DNA of 64,000 bases from Flavobacterium supellecticarium (GCF_004801375.1 NZ_SSNZ01000002.1:868001-932000), one strand, 5' to 3'; shown: positions 16,516-26,300, numbered from the stretch's first letter. The notes: a model not told the origin generated them from the letters alone. Numbers and translations: made by a program.

Positions 16516-18921
16516 TTAATAAAGACTTGGATATTTTGAAGGATTTACTTCATTCATAATTTCATAAACCTTTTCGAAGATATCTTCTGCAGATGGTTTG
16601 GAGAAATAATCACCGTCGGTTCCATAAGCCGGACGGTGCGCTTTGGCAGCCAATGTTTGCGGCTGACTGTCTAAGTGCAGGTATCCTTTTTGAGTGTCGA
16701 TGATCTGTTGTAAGATATAAGCCGAAGCACCTCCCGGAACGTCTTCATCGATTACCAGTAAGCGATTGGTTTTGGCTAAGCTTTTTACAATGTCGTGGTT
16801 GATATCGAAAGGTAACAATGATTGTACATCGATGATTTCGGCATCAATACCAACTTCCTGTAATTCTTTAGCCGCCTGTTCTACCAAACGAAGGGTAGAA
16901 CCATAGGAAACCAAAGTAATATCACTACCTTCTTTTAAGGTTTCCACCACACCGATTGGCGTTTTGAAATCGCCTAAATTGGTTGGCATTTTTTCTTTTA
17001 AACGATATCCGTTCAAACATTCGATCACCAAAGCCGGTTCGTCGGTTTCCAATAACGTATTATAAAAACCGGCCGCTTTTGTCATACTACGCGGAACCAA
17101 AACATGGATACCACGAATGGCGTTCAGAATCATTCCCATTGGCGAACCGGAATGCCAGATTCCTTCCAGACGGTGGCCACGTGTTCTAATGATCAATGGT
17201 GCTTTCTGACGACCTGCTGTACGGTATTGTAACGTAGCCAAATCGTCGCTCATGATCTGAATTGCATATAATAAATAATCCAGGTATTGGATTTCGGCAA
17301 TTGGTCGCAGACCACGCATTGCCATTCCGATTCCCTGACCTAAAATGGTCGCTTCACGGATACCGGCATCGGCCACACGGAATTCGCCGTATTTTTCCTG
17401 CATACCTTCCAATCCCTGATTTACGTCACCGATATTTCCGGAATCTTCTCCGAAAATCAAAGCTTCCGGGTATTTGGTAAAAATAGCATCGAAGTTATCA
17501 CGGATAATCAAACGTGCGTCCACATCTTCTGAGGATTCGGTATATATCGGAGCCACTTCGGCTACTTTATAAATGTTTTTATCCGATTGTGAAAACAAAT
17601 GCGAACTATAACGCGGTTGTACTTTTTCGGTATAATTGGTAATCCAGTTAGCCAATTGTGCTTTTCCGCTTTCATTAACGATAAGACGAACAATTTTACG
17701 GGCTGTAACCAGAATATCTTTGCGAATTGGCTCTTTTATAGCGGCCAGATCGTTGCTGTATTTTTCAATAAAAACTTTATTCGGACTGGAAGCGGCAATG
17801 GTGTTTAAAAGCGCTACCAATTCCTGTTGTTCTTCTTTAATCGGGTTTACGTAGGCACTCCAGGCGGCTTTTTTACCTTCCAAAACCTGTTTTTTAGCCT
17901 CGGTATCCATGGCTTCGATTTCTTCGGCTGTAGCGATGTTGTTTTCGATTAGCCATTTACGCATTTGCGCCATACAATCGAATTCGGCTTCCCATTCCAA
18001 ACGCTCTTTACTTTTGTAACGCTCGTGTGATCCGGAAGTAGAGTGACCCTGAGGTTGTGTTAGTTCCTGTACGTGGATGAGTACCGGAATATGCTGTTCC
18101 CTTGCGATGGCAGCTGCTTTGGCATAGGTTTCAACCAAAGTCGGGTAATCCCATCCTTTAACGGTAATGATTTCATAACCGTTAGTGTCGGCTTCACGCT
18201 GGAATCCTTTTAATATTTCGGAAATACTTTCTTTAGTTGTCTGGTAACGGGCATGAACCGAAATTCCGTATTCATCGTCCCATACACTCATCACCATCGG
18301 AACCTGTAATACTCCGGCAGCGTTGATGGTTTCGAAAAACAAACCTTCGGAAGTAGAAGCGTTGCCAATAGTTCCCCAGGCAACTTCATTTCCGTTTACG
18401 GAGAAATTGGTATTGTTTTCCAGTCCGCTAACATTGCGGTATATTTTTGAGGCCTGTGCTAAACCTAAAAGACGCGGCATTTGCCCGGCAGTAGGAGAGA
18501 TATCGGCACTTGAATTTTTCTGAGCGGTAAGGTTTTTCCAGTTTCCGTTTTCATCCAGACTATGTGTGGCAAAGTGTCCACCCATCTGACGTCCGGCACT
18601 CATCGGATCATGAGCCAAATCCGGATGTCCATACAAACCGGCAAAAAACTGTTGGATAGTCATTTCGCCAATTGCCATCATAAAGGTTTGATCACGGTAA
18701 TATCCCGAACGGAAATCACCATTTTTAAATGCTTTTGCCATGGCAAGCTGCGGCACTTCTTTACCATCTCCAAAAATCCCGAATTTCGCTTTACCGGTTA
18801 GTACTTCACGTCTTCCCAACAAGCTGCATTCTCTACTGATAGTTGCAATTTTATAATCGTTAAGCACTTCTGTTTTGAAATCTTCAAAAGAAAGCGCTTC
18901 TTTAGCGGCCGTTTGATTCAT
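16516..18921 (-). CDS. 2-oxoacid dehydrogenase E1, fused alpha and beta subunits
   Basis: This is the thiamine-diphosphate-dependent E1 of a branched-chain or general 2-oxoacid dehydrogenase complex, with alpha and beta parts in one chain of about 801 residues. The alpha half (to about residue 430) has the DPMSAGRQMGGHF region, the TPP-binding ISPTAGQMPR, and the NGNEVAWGTIGNASTSEGLFFE part of the cofactor-binding stretch. The beta half (from about 460) contains GEDSGNIGDVNQGLEGMQEKY, EIQYLDYLLYAIQIMSDDLA, and the late TLVSYGSTL. I start at ATG 18921 (MNQTAAKEALSF); the upstream ATG 18954 would lie in the promoter. A promoter and terminator frame it, so it is probably transcribed alone. The E2 and E3 genes are not in the window. 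Confidence 0.92.
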   Translation of the reverse strand: MNQTAAKEALSFEDFKTEVLNDYKIATISRECSLLGRREVLTGKAKFGIFGDGKEVPQLAMAKAFKNGDFRSGYYRDQTFMMAIGEMTIQQFFAGLYGHPDLAHDPMSAGRQMGGHFATHSLDENGNWKNLTAQKNSSADISPTAGQMPRLLGLAQASKIYRNVSGLENNTNFSVNGNEVAWGTIGNASTSEGLFFETINAAGVLQVPMVMSVWDDEYGISVHARYQTTKESISEILKGFQREADTNGYEIITVKGWDYPTLVETYAKAAAIAREQHIPVLIHVQELTQPQGHSTSGSHERYKSKERLEWEAEFDCMAQMRKWLIENNIATAEEIEAMDTEAKKQVLEGKKAAWSAYVNPIKEEQQELVALLNTIAASSPNKVFIEKYSNDLAAIKEPIRKDILVTARKIVRLIVNESGKAQLANWITNYTEKVQPRYSSHLFSQSDKNIYKVAEVAPIYTESSEDVDARLIIRDNFDAIFTKYPEALIFGEDSGNIGDVNQGLEGMQEKYGEFRVADAGIREATILGQGIGMAMRGLRPIAEIQYLDYLLYAIQIMSDDLATLQYRTAGRQKAPLIIRTRGHRLEGIWHSGSPMGMILNAIRGIHVLVPRSMTKAAGFYNTLLETDEPALVIECLNGYRLKEKMPTNLGDFKTPIGVVETLKEGSDITLVSYGSTLRLVEQAAKELQEVGIDAEIIDVQSLLPFDINHDIVKSLAKTNRLLVIDEDVPGGASAYILQQIIDTQKGYLHLDSQPQTLAAKAHRPAYGTDGDYFSKPSAEDIFEKVYEIMNEVNPSKYPSLY

Positions 18922-18951
18922 AGTCAAATAATAAAATAAATGAGATTGGGA

Positions 18952-18983
18952 CAAATTTAATTATTTACCCAATACAAAACAAA
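18952..18983 (-). promoter_or_regulatory. Bacteroidota-type promoter of the E1 gene
   Basis: On the complement, TTTG (18983-18980) and TAAATTTG (18959-18952) are separated by 20 bases, which fits the TTTG-N19/20-TAnnTTTG consensus of the primary sigma factor. It lies about 30 bases before the preferred ATG at 18921 and is the best promoter found in the window. Confidence 0.6.
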
Positions 18984-19126
18984 GAATTGTTAAAATTACA
19001 ATTTAATATTTGATAAAAAAAAGAGGATCTGAGATGTTTTTGTTGCATATATTTTATTGAAAACCATTTTTTATCAAGGTATTTTTAATAAAATAAAATA
19101 AAAAAGGGACTTTTTTTAAGTTTTAT

Positions 19127-22009
19127 TTAGAACCACTTACGCGTAAAAAGGGATACTAATGTTCTTGCGCTTAGGGTTACGACAAATCGAATACGCTGAC
19201 CATAGTTTGGATCTTTTATTTCCCAGCCATTGTTGGAGTATACCGGGAAATACAATTCGAAATAATCCTGAACCAGATTTAAGCGGATACCACTGTCGTA
19301 TACAAACTGCGGATCGGAAAACTTATTTTTAATAATCCCGGCATCACCATAGGCTTCGATCCAGTTCCAGATACTAACACTAACATTGGATGTTGTCATC
19401 CATTGATTGGCGTAACGGTTTTTTAGTTTGGATTTAAAACCTCCGTCGGCCATCACAAATTGCTGACTGAAAAGTCCGGTGGATTCCGAACGTCCGATAA
19501 GGTTGTAACCGAAAAGATAATCCGATGGGCGATCCAATCCGAAACTAAAGAAATCGGTTCCGGTTTCGTTATACATAAAAGTACCACCAAAGAAACGAAC
19601 GGTTAACTGACGACGGTCGTCAAATAATTTACGATATTGGTATTCTGCGGATATTTTACTGAAATTATTAGCAATCTGTAAATCGGTTAGAAAGCTGTAT
19701 AATTTGGCTGTTTCTGCTTCTCCAACAGAATAGCGTGCATTGAAAACAGAATAATTTTCTTCCTTTTTATTTTTTAATAATGGTGAATCTTCTTTTTCTA
19801 CAAAAACATGACGGAATAAGATCGTTTCCCTTTTATTTTCACGGTAATCCGGTTCCCGGAATCGGAATTGTACCGATGGTGTAATCTTGGTATAAGAAGC
19901 ATTTGGAGCATAATGGAGAGTCGATCCTGTAATGGAATAGCGAATATTGTACAAACGTTCGTCGCGTATATTGTGAAAATAGGAGAGTGTGGCACTACCG
20001 ACCAACTCTTTGGTATTACTGGAATAATCTGGGGTAATATCAAATTGGAACGGTTTGTCCAGTAGGGTTTCGTTATGGATACGCATTCCTAACATCACAC
20101 CGTCGTATAGGTTATAATTAAAATCCGGAACATAGAATAACTGGTTGTATTGCGGATCTTCCAGATCTTTAAAAAAGTTAAACTTGATCGGACGGTTTAG
20201 CGATGGAAACCCTTTTAAGGTTTTGTAATTATTCCGACGGTTAAATTCGGGCACCTCATTACCGTAGTTCAGCGCCAATCGGTCGATACCCTCTTTGGAA
20301 ACGGTCACAACGGTATCGGTTGCGACATTGGGCAACCATACTTTCGATATAATGCGGTCCTTTTTAACACCATAAAGCGAAATCGGAACGGTGGCATAGG
20401 CGTTGTTTTTAACCGTTACCTGCACGGTTTTACCATCGTCACTTTCTTTGATTCTTCCAAATTTGTAATCGATCAGATCTCTGGAATTGATCACCGATTT
20501 AAAAAACCAGTCAATATTTTTATCGGTTTTCGATTTCAGGATGTTTTCGATATCCTGACGCGTGGTTTGCTGCGTTTTATTTAGGCTTACAAAATCGTGT
20601 AGCGCCTGATCCACGCTTTCCTGTTGCAAATAAGCATCCAGATAATTCAGTGCCAGACCGGCTTTGTATTTTCCGGAAATCTGTTCATTGAATTTAACAA
20701 AAGTATTTTTTGGATTTCCAATTGGCTGGTCGAGGTTCATTCGGGCCATCATCAGATAGAGATAGCTGTATTGCTCATTAAAACCGGTACTAAAAAGACT
20801 AAAACCTCTTAAGATTTTATAACGCGCCAGCGTCCCGGTCATTTTTACATTGGGGTAATTGTCCTCAATATATTTCATCATCGTATACACCTGAATACCG
20901 TCGTAAATCCAGTTATCCTCGCGATGATTTAATTGCAAGGTGTTTTTTAGATAATTGTTGACATATGTTTTGAGAAATTTCAGTTCATATACAAACGAAT
21001 CGGGAAAAGGTCTTAAAAATTTCGGAAGCTGGTTAAGTCCGTAAAAAGGATTACGGTCGTAGTCGGTCTGACTAATGATCATTTTATTTTGCGCCGGACT
21101 ACCCAAATGCTCGGAAACATAATTCACCACCCGGTCGATGATCACGGCTTTTTGGAAATCATCCAGTTTTTTTTCGCTGATGTTGGTTGCGATTTCCGTT
21201 TTATCGTTTTTATAAAAGCTATAGGTAGCGGTGGTTTCAACTGCCAATAGTATATCCTGACGGTTTTTACCGCTTAAGGTATATATTTTATACGGATCCG
21301 CGTCGTTTGTGGCCAAAACATCTAAATCAGTTGTCAGTGTTAATTGTGACGGAATTTTGATTTGGATATCAAAATCGGACACCGCATTGGAAATATCGTC
21401 CAGATTTTCGTTACTGTCTTTTACAAAACAGCCTTTTTCGTAACGCGCCGGTGTTAAAAACCAGTTTTTGATATAAAAACCACCCTGACTGTCAAATCCG
21501 TATCGCGTAAAACGATCGTTCGGAATCTTTACCGAATACACAATATTGATTTTAAACTTCTGATTCGGATACAAAGGATTTTGCAAATGCACATCAACCA
21601 AATCGGGTTGATTGGGAACGCGGGACCATTCGAGTCTTCTCTGATTTTGATCGATAATGGAAATAATATCGGTATGGCCGCGATCGCTATCGCCGGCCAA
21701 ATGAAAAATCCGGGTAAACTCGTCCGAAAATCGTTTCCCTAAAGGTGAACTTTTATCGGAATAAGCATTATTCCAATCGTTTAAAATATAGTCTTTTAGG
21801 GTGTCGTTGGTCGTGTTATGATAGGTAATCTCCTGTTGAATCTTTAGTATTTTGGTATCGGGATCAACGGTTATCTGCATGGCGCTGTGGTGTTGCGCAT
21901 GAATCCTGCATATTCCTGAAAGTAAAGCAATAAAAAGATAGATATAGGCTTTCAATAGATAACGTTTCTTGTGTTTGACCTGATTTATAGTTTCACATTC
22001 CCGATACAC
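19127..22009 (-). CDS. M1-like protein without zinc motif, with C-terminal beta-barrel region
   Basis: The 960-residue exported protein matches a flavobacterial family related to M1 aminopeptidases. After a signal peptide (about residues 18-39), residues about 40-300 form an M1-like N-domain. The position of the HExxH helix reads FVYELKFLKTYV (residues 339-350), and the second helix reads DNWIYDGIQVY (D370), so the zinc-binding histidines are missing and the third ligand is Asp instead of Glu. Residues about 620-960 are strand-rich with alternating aromatics and end in LFTRKWF, as in outer-membrane barrels. The likely role is not peptidase activity but may be binding, transport or surface assembly. 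ATG 22009 is the only good start. It is monocistronic, 117 bases or more from its neighbours. Confidence 0.75.
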   Translation of the reverse strand: MYRECETINQVKHKKRYLLKAYIYLFIALLSGICRIHAQHHSAMQITVDPDTKILKIQQEITYHNTTNDTLKDYILNDWNNAYSDKSSPLGKRFSDEFTRIFHLAGDSDRGHTDIISIIDQNQRRLEWSRVPNQPDLVDVHLQNPLYPNQKFKINIVYSVKIPNDRFTRYGFDSQGGFYIKNWFLTPARYEKGCFVKDSNENLDDISNAVSDFDIQIKIPSQLTLTTDLDVLATNDADPYKIYTLSGKNRQDILLAVETTATYSFYKNDKTEIATNISEKKLDDFQKAVIIDRVVNYVSEHLGSPAQNKMIISQTDYDRNPFYGLNQLPKFLRPFPDSFVYELKFLKTYVNNYLKNTLQLNHREDNWIYDGIQVYTMMKYIEDNYPNVKMTGTLARYKILRGFSLFSTGFNEQYSYLYLMMARMNLDQPIGNPKNTFVKFNEQISGKYKAGLALNYLDAYLQQESVDQALHDFVSLNKTQQTTRQDIENILKSKTDKNIDWFFKSVINSRDLIDYKFGRIKESDDGKTVQVTVKNNAYATVPISLYGVKKDRIISKVWLPNVATDTVVTVSKEGIDRLALNYGNEVPEFNRRNNYKTLKGFPSLNRPIKFNFFKDLEDPQYNQLFYVPDFNYNLYDGVMLGMRIHNETLLDKPFQFDITPDYSSNTKELVGSATLSYFHNIRDERLYNIRYSITGSTLHYAPNASYTKITPSVQFRFREPDYRENKRETILFRHVFVEKEDSPLLKNKKEENYSVFNARYSVGEAETAKLYSFLTDLQIANNFSKISAEYQYRKLFDDRRQLTVRFFGGTFMYNETGTDFFSFGLDRPSDYLFGYNLIGRSESTGLFSQQFVMADGGFKSKLKNRYANQWMTTSNVSVSIWNWIEAYGDAGIIKNKFSDPQFVYDSGIRLNLVQDYFELYFPVYSNNGWEIKDPNYGQRIRFVVTLSARTLVSLFTRKWF

Positions 22010-22190
22010 AATGTTACAATTTTAATTCAGAATATTTACGAAAATTCTTTTAACAGAAATAAAAAAAATCAAACAGTATTTTGATGCTTGACCATGCCAA
22101 AACCTACAGAAATGATGTTAATAAAGGTAATTTTTTGATATCCAGATACGTATTAACAGTTCAAAAAGGCTATTTTTTCGTCATTATGGC

Positions 22191-22198
22191 TACATTTG
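22191..22198 (+). promoter_or_regulatory. -7 promoter element of the endonuclease gene
   Basis: TACATTTG fits TAnnTTTG and lies 19 bases before ATG 22217. It overlaps the alternative upstream ATG at 22196, so it decides in favour of the start at 22217. No clear -33 box was found. Confidence 0.45.
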
Positions 22199-22216
22199 TC
22201 CTTAAACTCACTTAAA

Positions 22217-24181
22217 ATGACAAAAAAACTCCTCCAAATTTTACTGCTATTTGCGACGAATCTTATGTTTTCGCAGGTGGTTATCAACGAGCTGGATTCG
22301 GATACGCCTTCGACAGACGATAAAGAATTCATCGAATTAAAATCGGCTACACCTAATTTCCCGTTAAACGGCTATATCTTGGTTATGTTTAATGGAGGAA
22401 GTAGCGGAACATCGAATTTGAGCTACTATGTGATCGATCTGAATGGTTTGGTTACCGATGCGAATGGAATTATTGTGTTGGGAAATTCGTTGGTATCGCC
22501 GGTTCCGAATTACCTGTTTCCAATTAATACCGTACAAAACGGACCGGATGCGATCGCGATTTACCAGGCAAGTGCTTCCAGTTTTCCGATGAATACGCCG
22601 GCCTCAACAACCAATCTTATCGATGCGCTGGTTTACGGAAACAATAATACGCAGGCTTCAGCTTTACTGAACGCTTTGGGTGTTTCGACTCAGATTAATG
22701 AAAACATGAATTCCCAGGGGACCACACAATCCATTCAGCGTAAAAACGATGGAACCTATGAAGTTAAAGCGCCAACACCGGGCCGTAACAACGATGGTAG
22801 TGGAATCCTTTTTAACGGTATCACGATTACCGCTCCGACAACACATCTGACTGAAGGGGATAGTTTTAACATCACCTTTACCACGCAAACGAATGTGACG
22901 AGCAATCTTACTTTTAATTTTACGCTGAACAACGGTAGTTTTACCAATGCTGATTTTTCCGGAAATACAACGGTTTTTATTCCGGCAGGTTCCAATTCGT
23001 TTACCACGACGATCCAGTTGGTCGATGATACCGAAGATGAAGGCGACGAAATTTTACGCATTAAATTCGGAACACTTCCGGCGGGTTATGTCCGGATGAA
23101 CGACTTTATCGAGATTCGCGTAATTGACAACGATTATACGACTTCGGCCTGGGGAACGCCTTTAAATCCAACCTATGGTGTGGTAGCCAGTACGGCTCCG
23201 GCCGGATATTACAGTTCGCTGGAAGGACTAAGCGGAGTGGCACTAAAACAGGGAATTCAGAATATTATTGCTAATCCGGCTGTAGTACGCGCGCATAATT
23301 ATGGCGATATTGTCGATATTCTGAAAAAAGCCGATCAGAATCCGCTAAACAGCAATCAGGTTTGGATGATGTATGTGGAAGCGCCACGTGCAAAACTCGA
23401 TTTTCAGACCGGAAGCAGTAATGTGGGCACCTGGAACCGCGAACATATTTATCCGCAATCCCGCGGTGGATTTAGTAACGGAACGTCATCTACACCGGAT
23501 GGAATCAATGTTTGGTTACCCACAAATGCAGATGATATTAATGCTGCCCATGCCGATGCCCATCATTTACGAGCGGAAGACGGACCGGAAAACAGTTCGC
23601 GTAACAACCGCGATTATGGAGGAACCGATTATAATGGACCGGTAGGCAATCAGGGATCCTGGAAAGGCGATGTAGCGCGTGCTTTATTTTATATGGCGAT
23701 CCGTTATAACGCATTGGATCTGGTAAACGGTAACCCACCGGATACGACGGTAGGACAATTGGGCGATCTGGCGTCTTTATTGACGTGGAATCACAGCGAT
23801 CCATCGGATGATTTTGAAATGAATCGTAACAATTATATTTATACCTGGCAAATGAACCGTAATCCATTTATTGATCATCCGAATTTGGCGGATTATATCT
23901 GGGGTGTTCATGCGGGAGAAGCATGGTCGGCTACCTTAACAACCGAAGATATAACAAAACTACAAATGGTATTGTATCCGAATCCGGCACACGATTATCT
24001 GATGATTAGCGGTAGCGTTGATCGCGGACAAATTGAAATCTATAATATCGCCGGACAGAAAGTACGGATGTTCAATTTTGACGGAACAACCCGATTACAA
24101 TTGGGATTGCCATCCGGAGTTTATATGGCTCGGGTAACCGCTGCAGATCAAACATTGGTTAAAGAGTTGATCATCAATTAA
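22217..24181 (+). CDS. Secreted endonuclease I (EndA/NucM) with lamin-tail and T9SS domains
   Basis: This is an extracellular nonspecific nuclease of the endonuclease I family, of about 654 residues. Domains in order are: signal peptide MTKKLLQILLLFATNLMFSQ; a lamin-tail-like domain (VVINELDSDTPSTDDKEFIEL, about 20-190); a Calx-beta-like domain (about 205-310, with EGDSFNITF and DDTEDEGDEILRIKFG); the nuclease domain (about 330-565); and a C-terminal T9SS type A sorting domain (LYPNPAHDYLMISG ... KELIIN). The active-site motif is NREHIYPQSRGG (H410), with the downstream HADAHHLRAED containing the His/Asn surroundings of the metal site. The start at 22217 is chosen because a promoter element occupies the upstream ATG. 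It ends in a strong terminator. Export by T9SS to the surface is inferred from the sorting domain. Confidence 0.93.
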   Translation: MTKKLLQILLLFATNLMFSQVVINELDSDTPSTDDKEFIELKSATPNFPLNGYILVMFNGGSSGTSNLSYYVIDLNGLVTDANGIIVLGNSLVSPVPNYLFPINTVQNGPDAIAIYQASASSFPMNTPASTTNLIDALVYGNNNTQASALLNALGVSTQINENMNSQGTTQSIQRKNDGTYEVKAPTPGRNNDGSGILFNGITITAPTTHLTEGDSFNITFTTQTNVTSNLTFNFTLNNGSFTNADFSGNTTVFIPAGSNSFTTTIQLVDDTEDEGDEILRIKFGTLPAGYVRMNDFIEIRVIDNDYTTSAWGTPLNPTYGVVASTAPAGYYSSLEGLSGVALKQGIQNIIANPAVVRAHNYGDIVDILKKADQNPLNSNQVWMMYVEAPRAKLDFQTGSSNVGTWNREHIYPQSRGGFSNGTSSTPDGINVWLPTNADDINAAHADAHHLRAEDGPENSSRNNRDYGGTDYNGPVGNQGSWKGDVARALFYMAIRYNALDLVNGNPPDTTVGQLGDLASLLTWNHSDPSDDFEMNRNNYIYTWQMNRNPFIDHPNLADYIWGVHAGEAWSATLTTEDITKLQMVLYPNPAHDYLMISGSVDRGQIEIYNIAGQKVRMFNFDGTTRLQLGLPSGVYMARVTAADQTLVKELIIN

Positions 24182-24205
24182 AAAAGATAGTGTTATTCCA
24201 TAAAG

Positions 24206-24231
24206 AAGCTCCGTATTACGGAGCTTTTTTT
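24206..24231 (+). terminator. Terminator of the endonuclease gene
   Basis: The hairpin AAGCTCCG-tatta-CGGAGCTT followed by TTTTTTT lies 25 bases after the endonuclease stop, a good intrinsic terminator. Confidence 0.88.
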
Positions 24232-24426
24232 GTTTGTGTCCCGTCCTGAAAAAAGTTGACAATAAATCGACTTTATTATGAAAAAACAGAATATTTTGCC
24301 CGGTTCGTATTGAAACATCGGACTTCCCGGAGGTTTTCTAAAAATTTATTGAAGCTTACGAAAACTCAAAAAAAAACTAATCTCTCTCTTTGAAACCAGT
24401 TATTTTAAGTGACTTTATGATATATG

Positions 24427-24579
24427 TCATTTACTTCTCCAAACGTTATACGTGAAAATCAAATTTTTACTACCGGAAAAAGACAAACGATCTGTATATT
24501 CAATTTTATAGGTCTCCCCATTGTGTAGTAGTTTTGAACCATCGGTTTTTGTAACCATCATATTTAGCTTGTAATTCAT
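24427..24579 (-). CDS. Possible 50-residue small protein or gene remnant
   Basis: A frame from ATG 24579 to TGA 24427 encodes 50 residues, beginning MNYKLNMMVTKTDGSK and ending FTYNVWRSK. The sequence is compositionally protein-like, with alternating charged and hydrophobic residues, and could be the tail of a larger beta-rich protein. No start signal, signal peptide or known family is visible, and an in-frame stop lies 18 bases upstream. It may be a pseudogene fragment or chance. Confidence 0.25.
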   Translation of the reverse strand: MNYKLNMMVTKTDGSKLLHNGETYKIEYTDRLSFSGSKNLIFTYNVWRSK

Positions 24580-24587
24580 ATCTGAAT

Positions 24588-24617
24588 ATATTTTTTACGG
24601 ATTCCCGTAAAAAATAT
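24588..24617. repeat. Perfect 13-base inverted repeat
   Basis: ATATTTTTTACGG (24588-24600) and its exact complement (24605-24617) are separated by ATTC. A and T runs on both sides would let it act as a weak terminator in either direction, but no gene ends close by. Confidence 0.6.
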
Positions 24618-24783
24618 TGAAAGCCTCTAATACCTTTGCTCTCGCTATAAACGCGTACAAAACGCTTTAATTAAAGTACGTATTAATTTGTGTTTTTAGT
24701 ACTAAATATGAAGTTTTCCGGGAATTCGTATTTTTTAAAAAAATAAAATTGTAAGATTTGCGAGATCAAATTATGTATTAAAT

Positions 24784-26277
24784 ATGGACAATAGAAAATT
24801 ACGAAACCGTTTTCCCATTTTTGTTTTTATTCTGATCGCGCTTTTTGGCTGTGAGCTTGAGCAAGATGCAATACAAAAAAACAGCTATCAGGAAAAAGTA
24901 AAGATTAGGCGTAGTACTTTCGATGCGCTGTTAAAAGAGCGAAATTTTGTTAACGCATTTTCAAAGTTAAGTCAAGGCCAAAATAAGGGCTTACAATCAA
25001 AAACTGTTATGGAGGCCGAATATGGCTTTACTGTTATGCCTAATTTGGCTAAAGTTATAGAAAGTGCCGGAAGTACATCTTATACATTTAAGATTACACG
25101 TGAAATTAACAGCATAGATTATTTTGAAAATCTTGTGGTTAATGTTGATAGTTTAGGTCAGTCAAGCGCCTATATTTTAAAATATACGCCAAGTGAACCG
25201 TTAACACCAGCCGCCCATAATTCCTTTAATTTTACCGGGCGAGTAAAAATAACGCCGATTACTTATAATACCGATGAAATAGGAAAGACTACAATTTGTG
25301 TCACGGCTCAGATACTTATGTGTGATCAGGCATGGAGTTCAACTAACACGGGCGTACACGTTGCTACTAATGACTGTCAAGATCAAAACCATTTATTTTA
25401 CGCTCCTGTTACAACTTGTTACTCTGTAAATGGAGATATTGGTGGGGGCGACTTCGGAGACGACCCCGGAGTTATTGTCCCTATTGGCGGCGGCGGCGAT
25501 GGTTCCCCGCCAACTGAAGGAGGGCTCACACCACCTAATAATTGCCAAAGATGTCCAATTATTATTACTGCCCCTGTTGAAGATCCCGATCCGGCTACTC
25601 AAACTCCGCCTACGCCTTGTAACCATTTAAAAAACTTAACCGCTTCACCGGCCGTAAAAAGTTCTTTTAAAACATTAGACAGCCGCAAAACTCAAGATGG
25701 CGAATGGGGATTTGGTTTTCAAACTCAAAATAGCACTTCTAATTCTATTCAACCGCCGAATGTTATTGAGGCATCATATAACAATCCAAATAAATTAAAC
25801 ATGGAAAAAGCAATTGGAGGTAATTATATTGGCGCGTCTCATACACACCCCCATATTTCCTACGGTTATTACCCAATGTTTAGTTATGATGATTTACAAT
25901 ATTTAATGCAAGTAGGCCTTAAACACGATAATAACGGGAAGCCTAAGGACTGGACAAAATACGTATTAACTCTAACAACTTATGACGGGATATTTGCAAT
26001 TAAAATAAAAGACCCCGTGAAATTTTTTGCGGCAATGGGGCAAAATGGAAAAAAGATAAATACCCGTATTCAAGATGATTATCGCTCTCTCTCTACCGGG
26101 ACGTCGATGGATACGTTCAAAAAAACATTTCTTAACATCTTAGCGGATTTTGATTTAGGAGTGGGGTTATACGAGGGAAGTATCGATTTGAACGCAACTG
26201 ATTTAGCAAGTACTAATTTTAATTGGGGTGAATTATCTCAAAGCAAAGGAAAAATTGTTAACACACCGTGTCCTTAA
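24784..26277 (+). CDS. Lipoprotein with JAMM-like C-terminal domain
   Basis: I do not recognise a named full-length family. The 497-residue product is a lipoprotein, with hydrophobic residues 10-22 and a lipobox FGC at Cys23. Residues about 35-210 form an N-domain with SYTFKITREINS and TICVTAQILMC. A linker at about 215-280 is rich in Gly, Pro and Cys (GGGGDGSPPTEGG). The C-terminal domain (about 285-497) contains GASHTHPHISY followed by MFSYDDLQ, which gives H353-x-H355-x11-S367-x2-D370, the arrangement of the JAMM/MPN zinc protease motif. A metal-dependent isopeptidase-like or hydrolase activity is possible; the conserved upstream Glu could be E329 or E341. The layout of a constant N-part, a linker and a variable enzyme-like end resembles secreted polymorphic effectors. 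It precedes a DUF6705 lipoprotein gene by 23 bases or less. Confidence 0.65.
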   Translation: MDNRKLRNRFPIFVFILIALFGCELEQDAIQKNSYQEKVKIRRSTFDALLKERNFVNAFSKLSQGQNKGLQSKTVMEAEYGFTVMPNLAKVIESAGSTSYTFKITREINSIDYFENLVVNVDSLGQSSAYILKYTPSEPLTPAAHNSFNFTGRVKITPITYNTDEIGKTTICVTAQILMCDQAWSSTNTGVHVATNDCQDQNHLFYAPVTTCYSVNGDIGGGDFGDDPGVIVPIGGGGDGSPPTEGGLTPPNNCQRCPIIITAPVEDPDPATQTPPTPCNHLKNLTASPAVKSSFKTLDSRKTQDGEWGFGFQTQNSTSNSIQPPNVIEASYNNPNKLNMEKAIGGNYIGASHTHPHISYGYYPMFSYDDLQYLMQVGLKHDNNGKPKDWTKYVLTLTTYDGIFAIKIKDPVKFFAAMGQNGKKINTRIQDDYRSLSTGTSMDTFKKTFLNILADFDLGVGLYEGSIDLNATDLASTNFNWGELSQSKGKIVNTPCP

Positions 26278-26300
26278 TAAAAAAATTGTATCTTTTAAAA

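Larger units (their letters stand above)
24182..24783. other. Gene-poor 600-base stretch before the lipoprotein cassette
   Basis: Apart from the terminator at 24206 this region holds no long gene. It contains a phrase at about 24241-24275 (CCGTCCTGAAAAAAGTTGAC) that resembles insertion-sequence ends, a short minus-strand frame of 50 codons (24427-24579), and a 13-base perfect hairpin (24588-24617). It is AT-rich with homopolymer runs. It may be a scar from past recombination. Confidence 0.5.

Noticed and set aside
22196-22216. Upstream in-frame ATG of the endonuclease gene
   Set aside because: It lies inside the -7 promoter box and would add residues before a normal signal peptide.
24241-24275. 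Possible insertion-sequence end near CCGTCCTGAAAAAAGTTGAC
   Set aside because: No matching opposite end or transposase is present in the window, so I only mention it as a resemblance, not as a mobile element.
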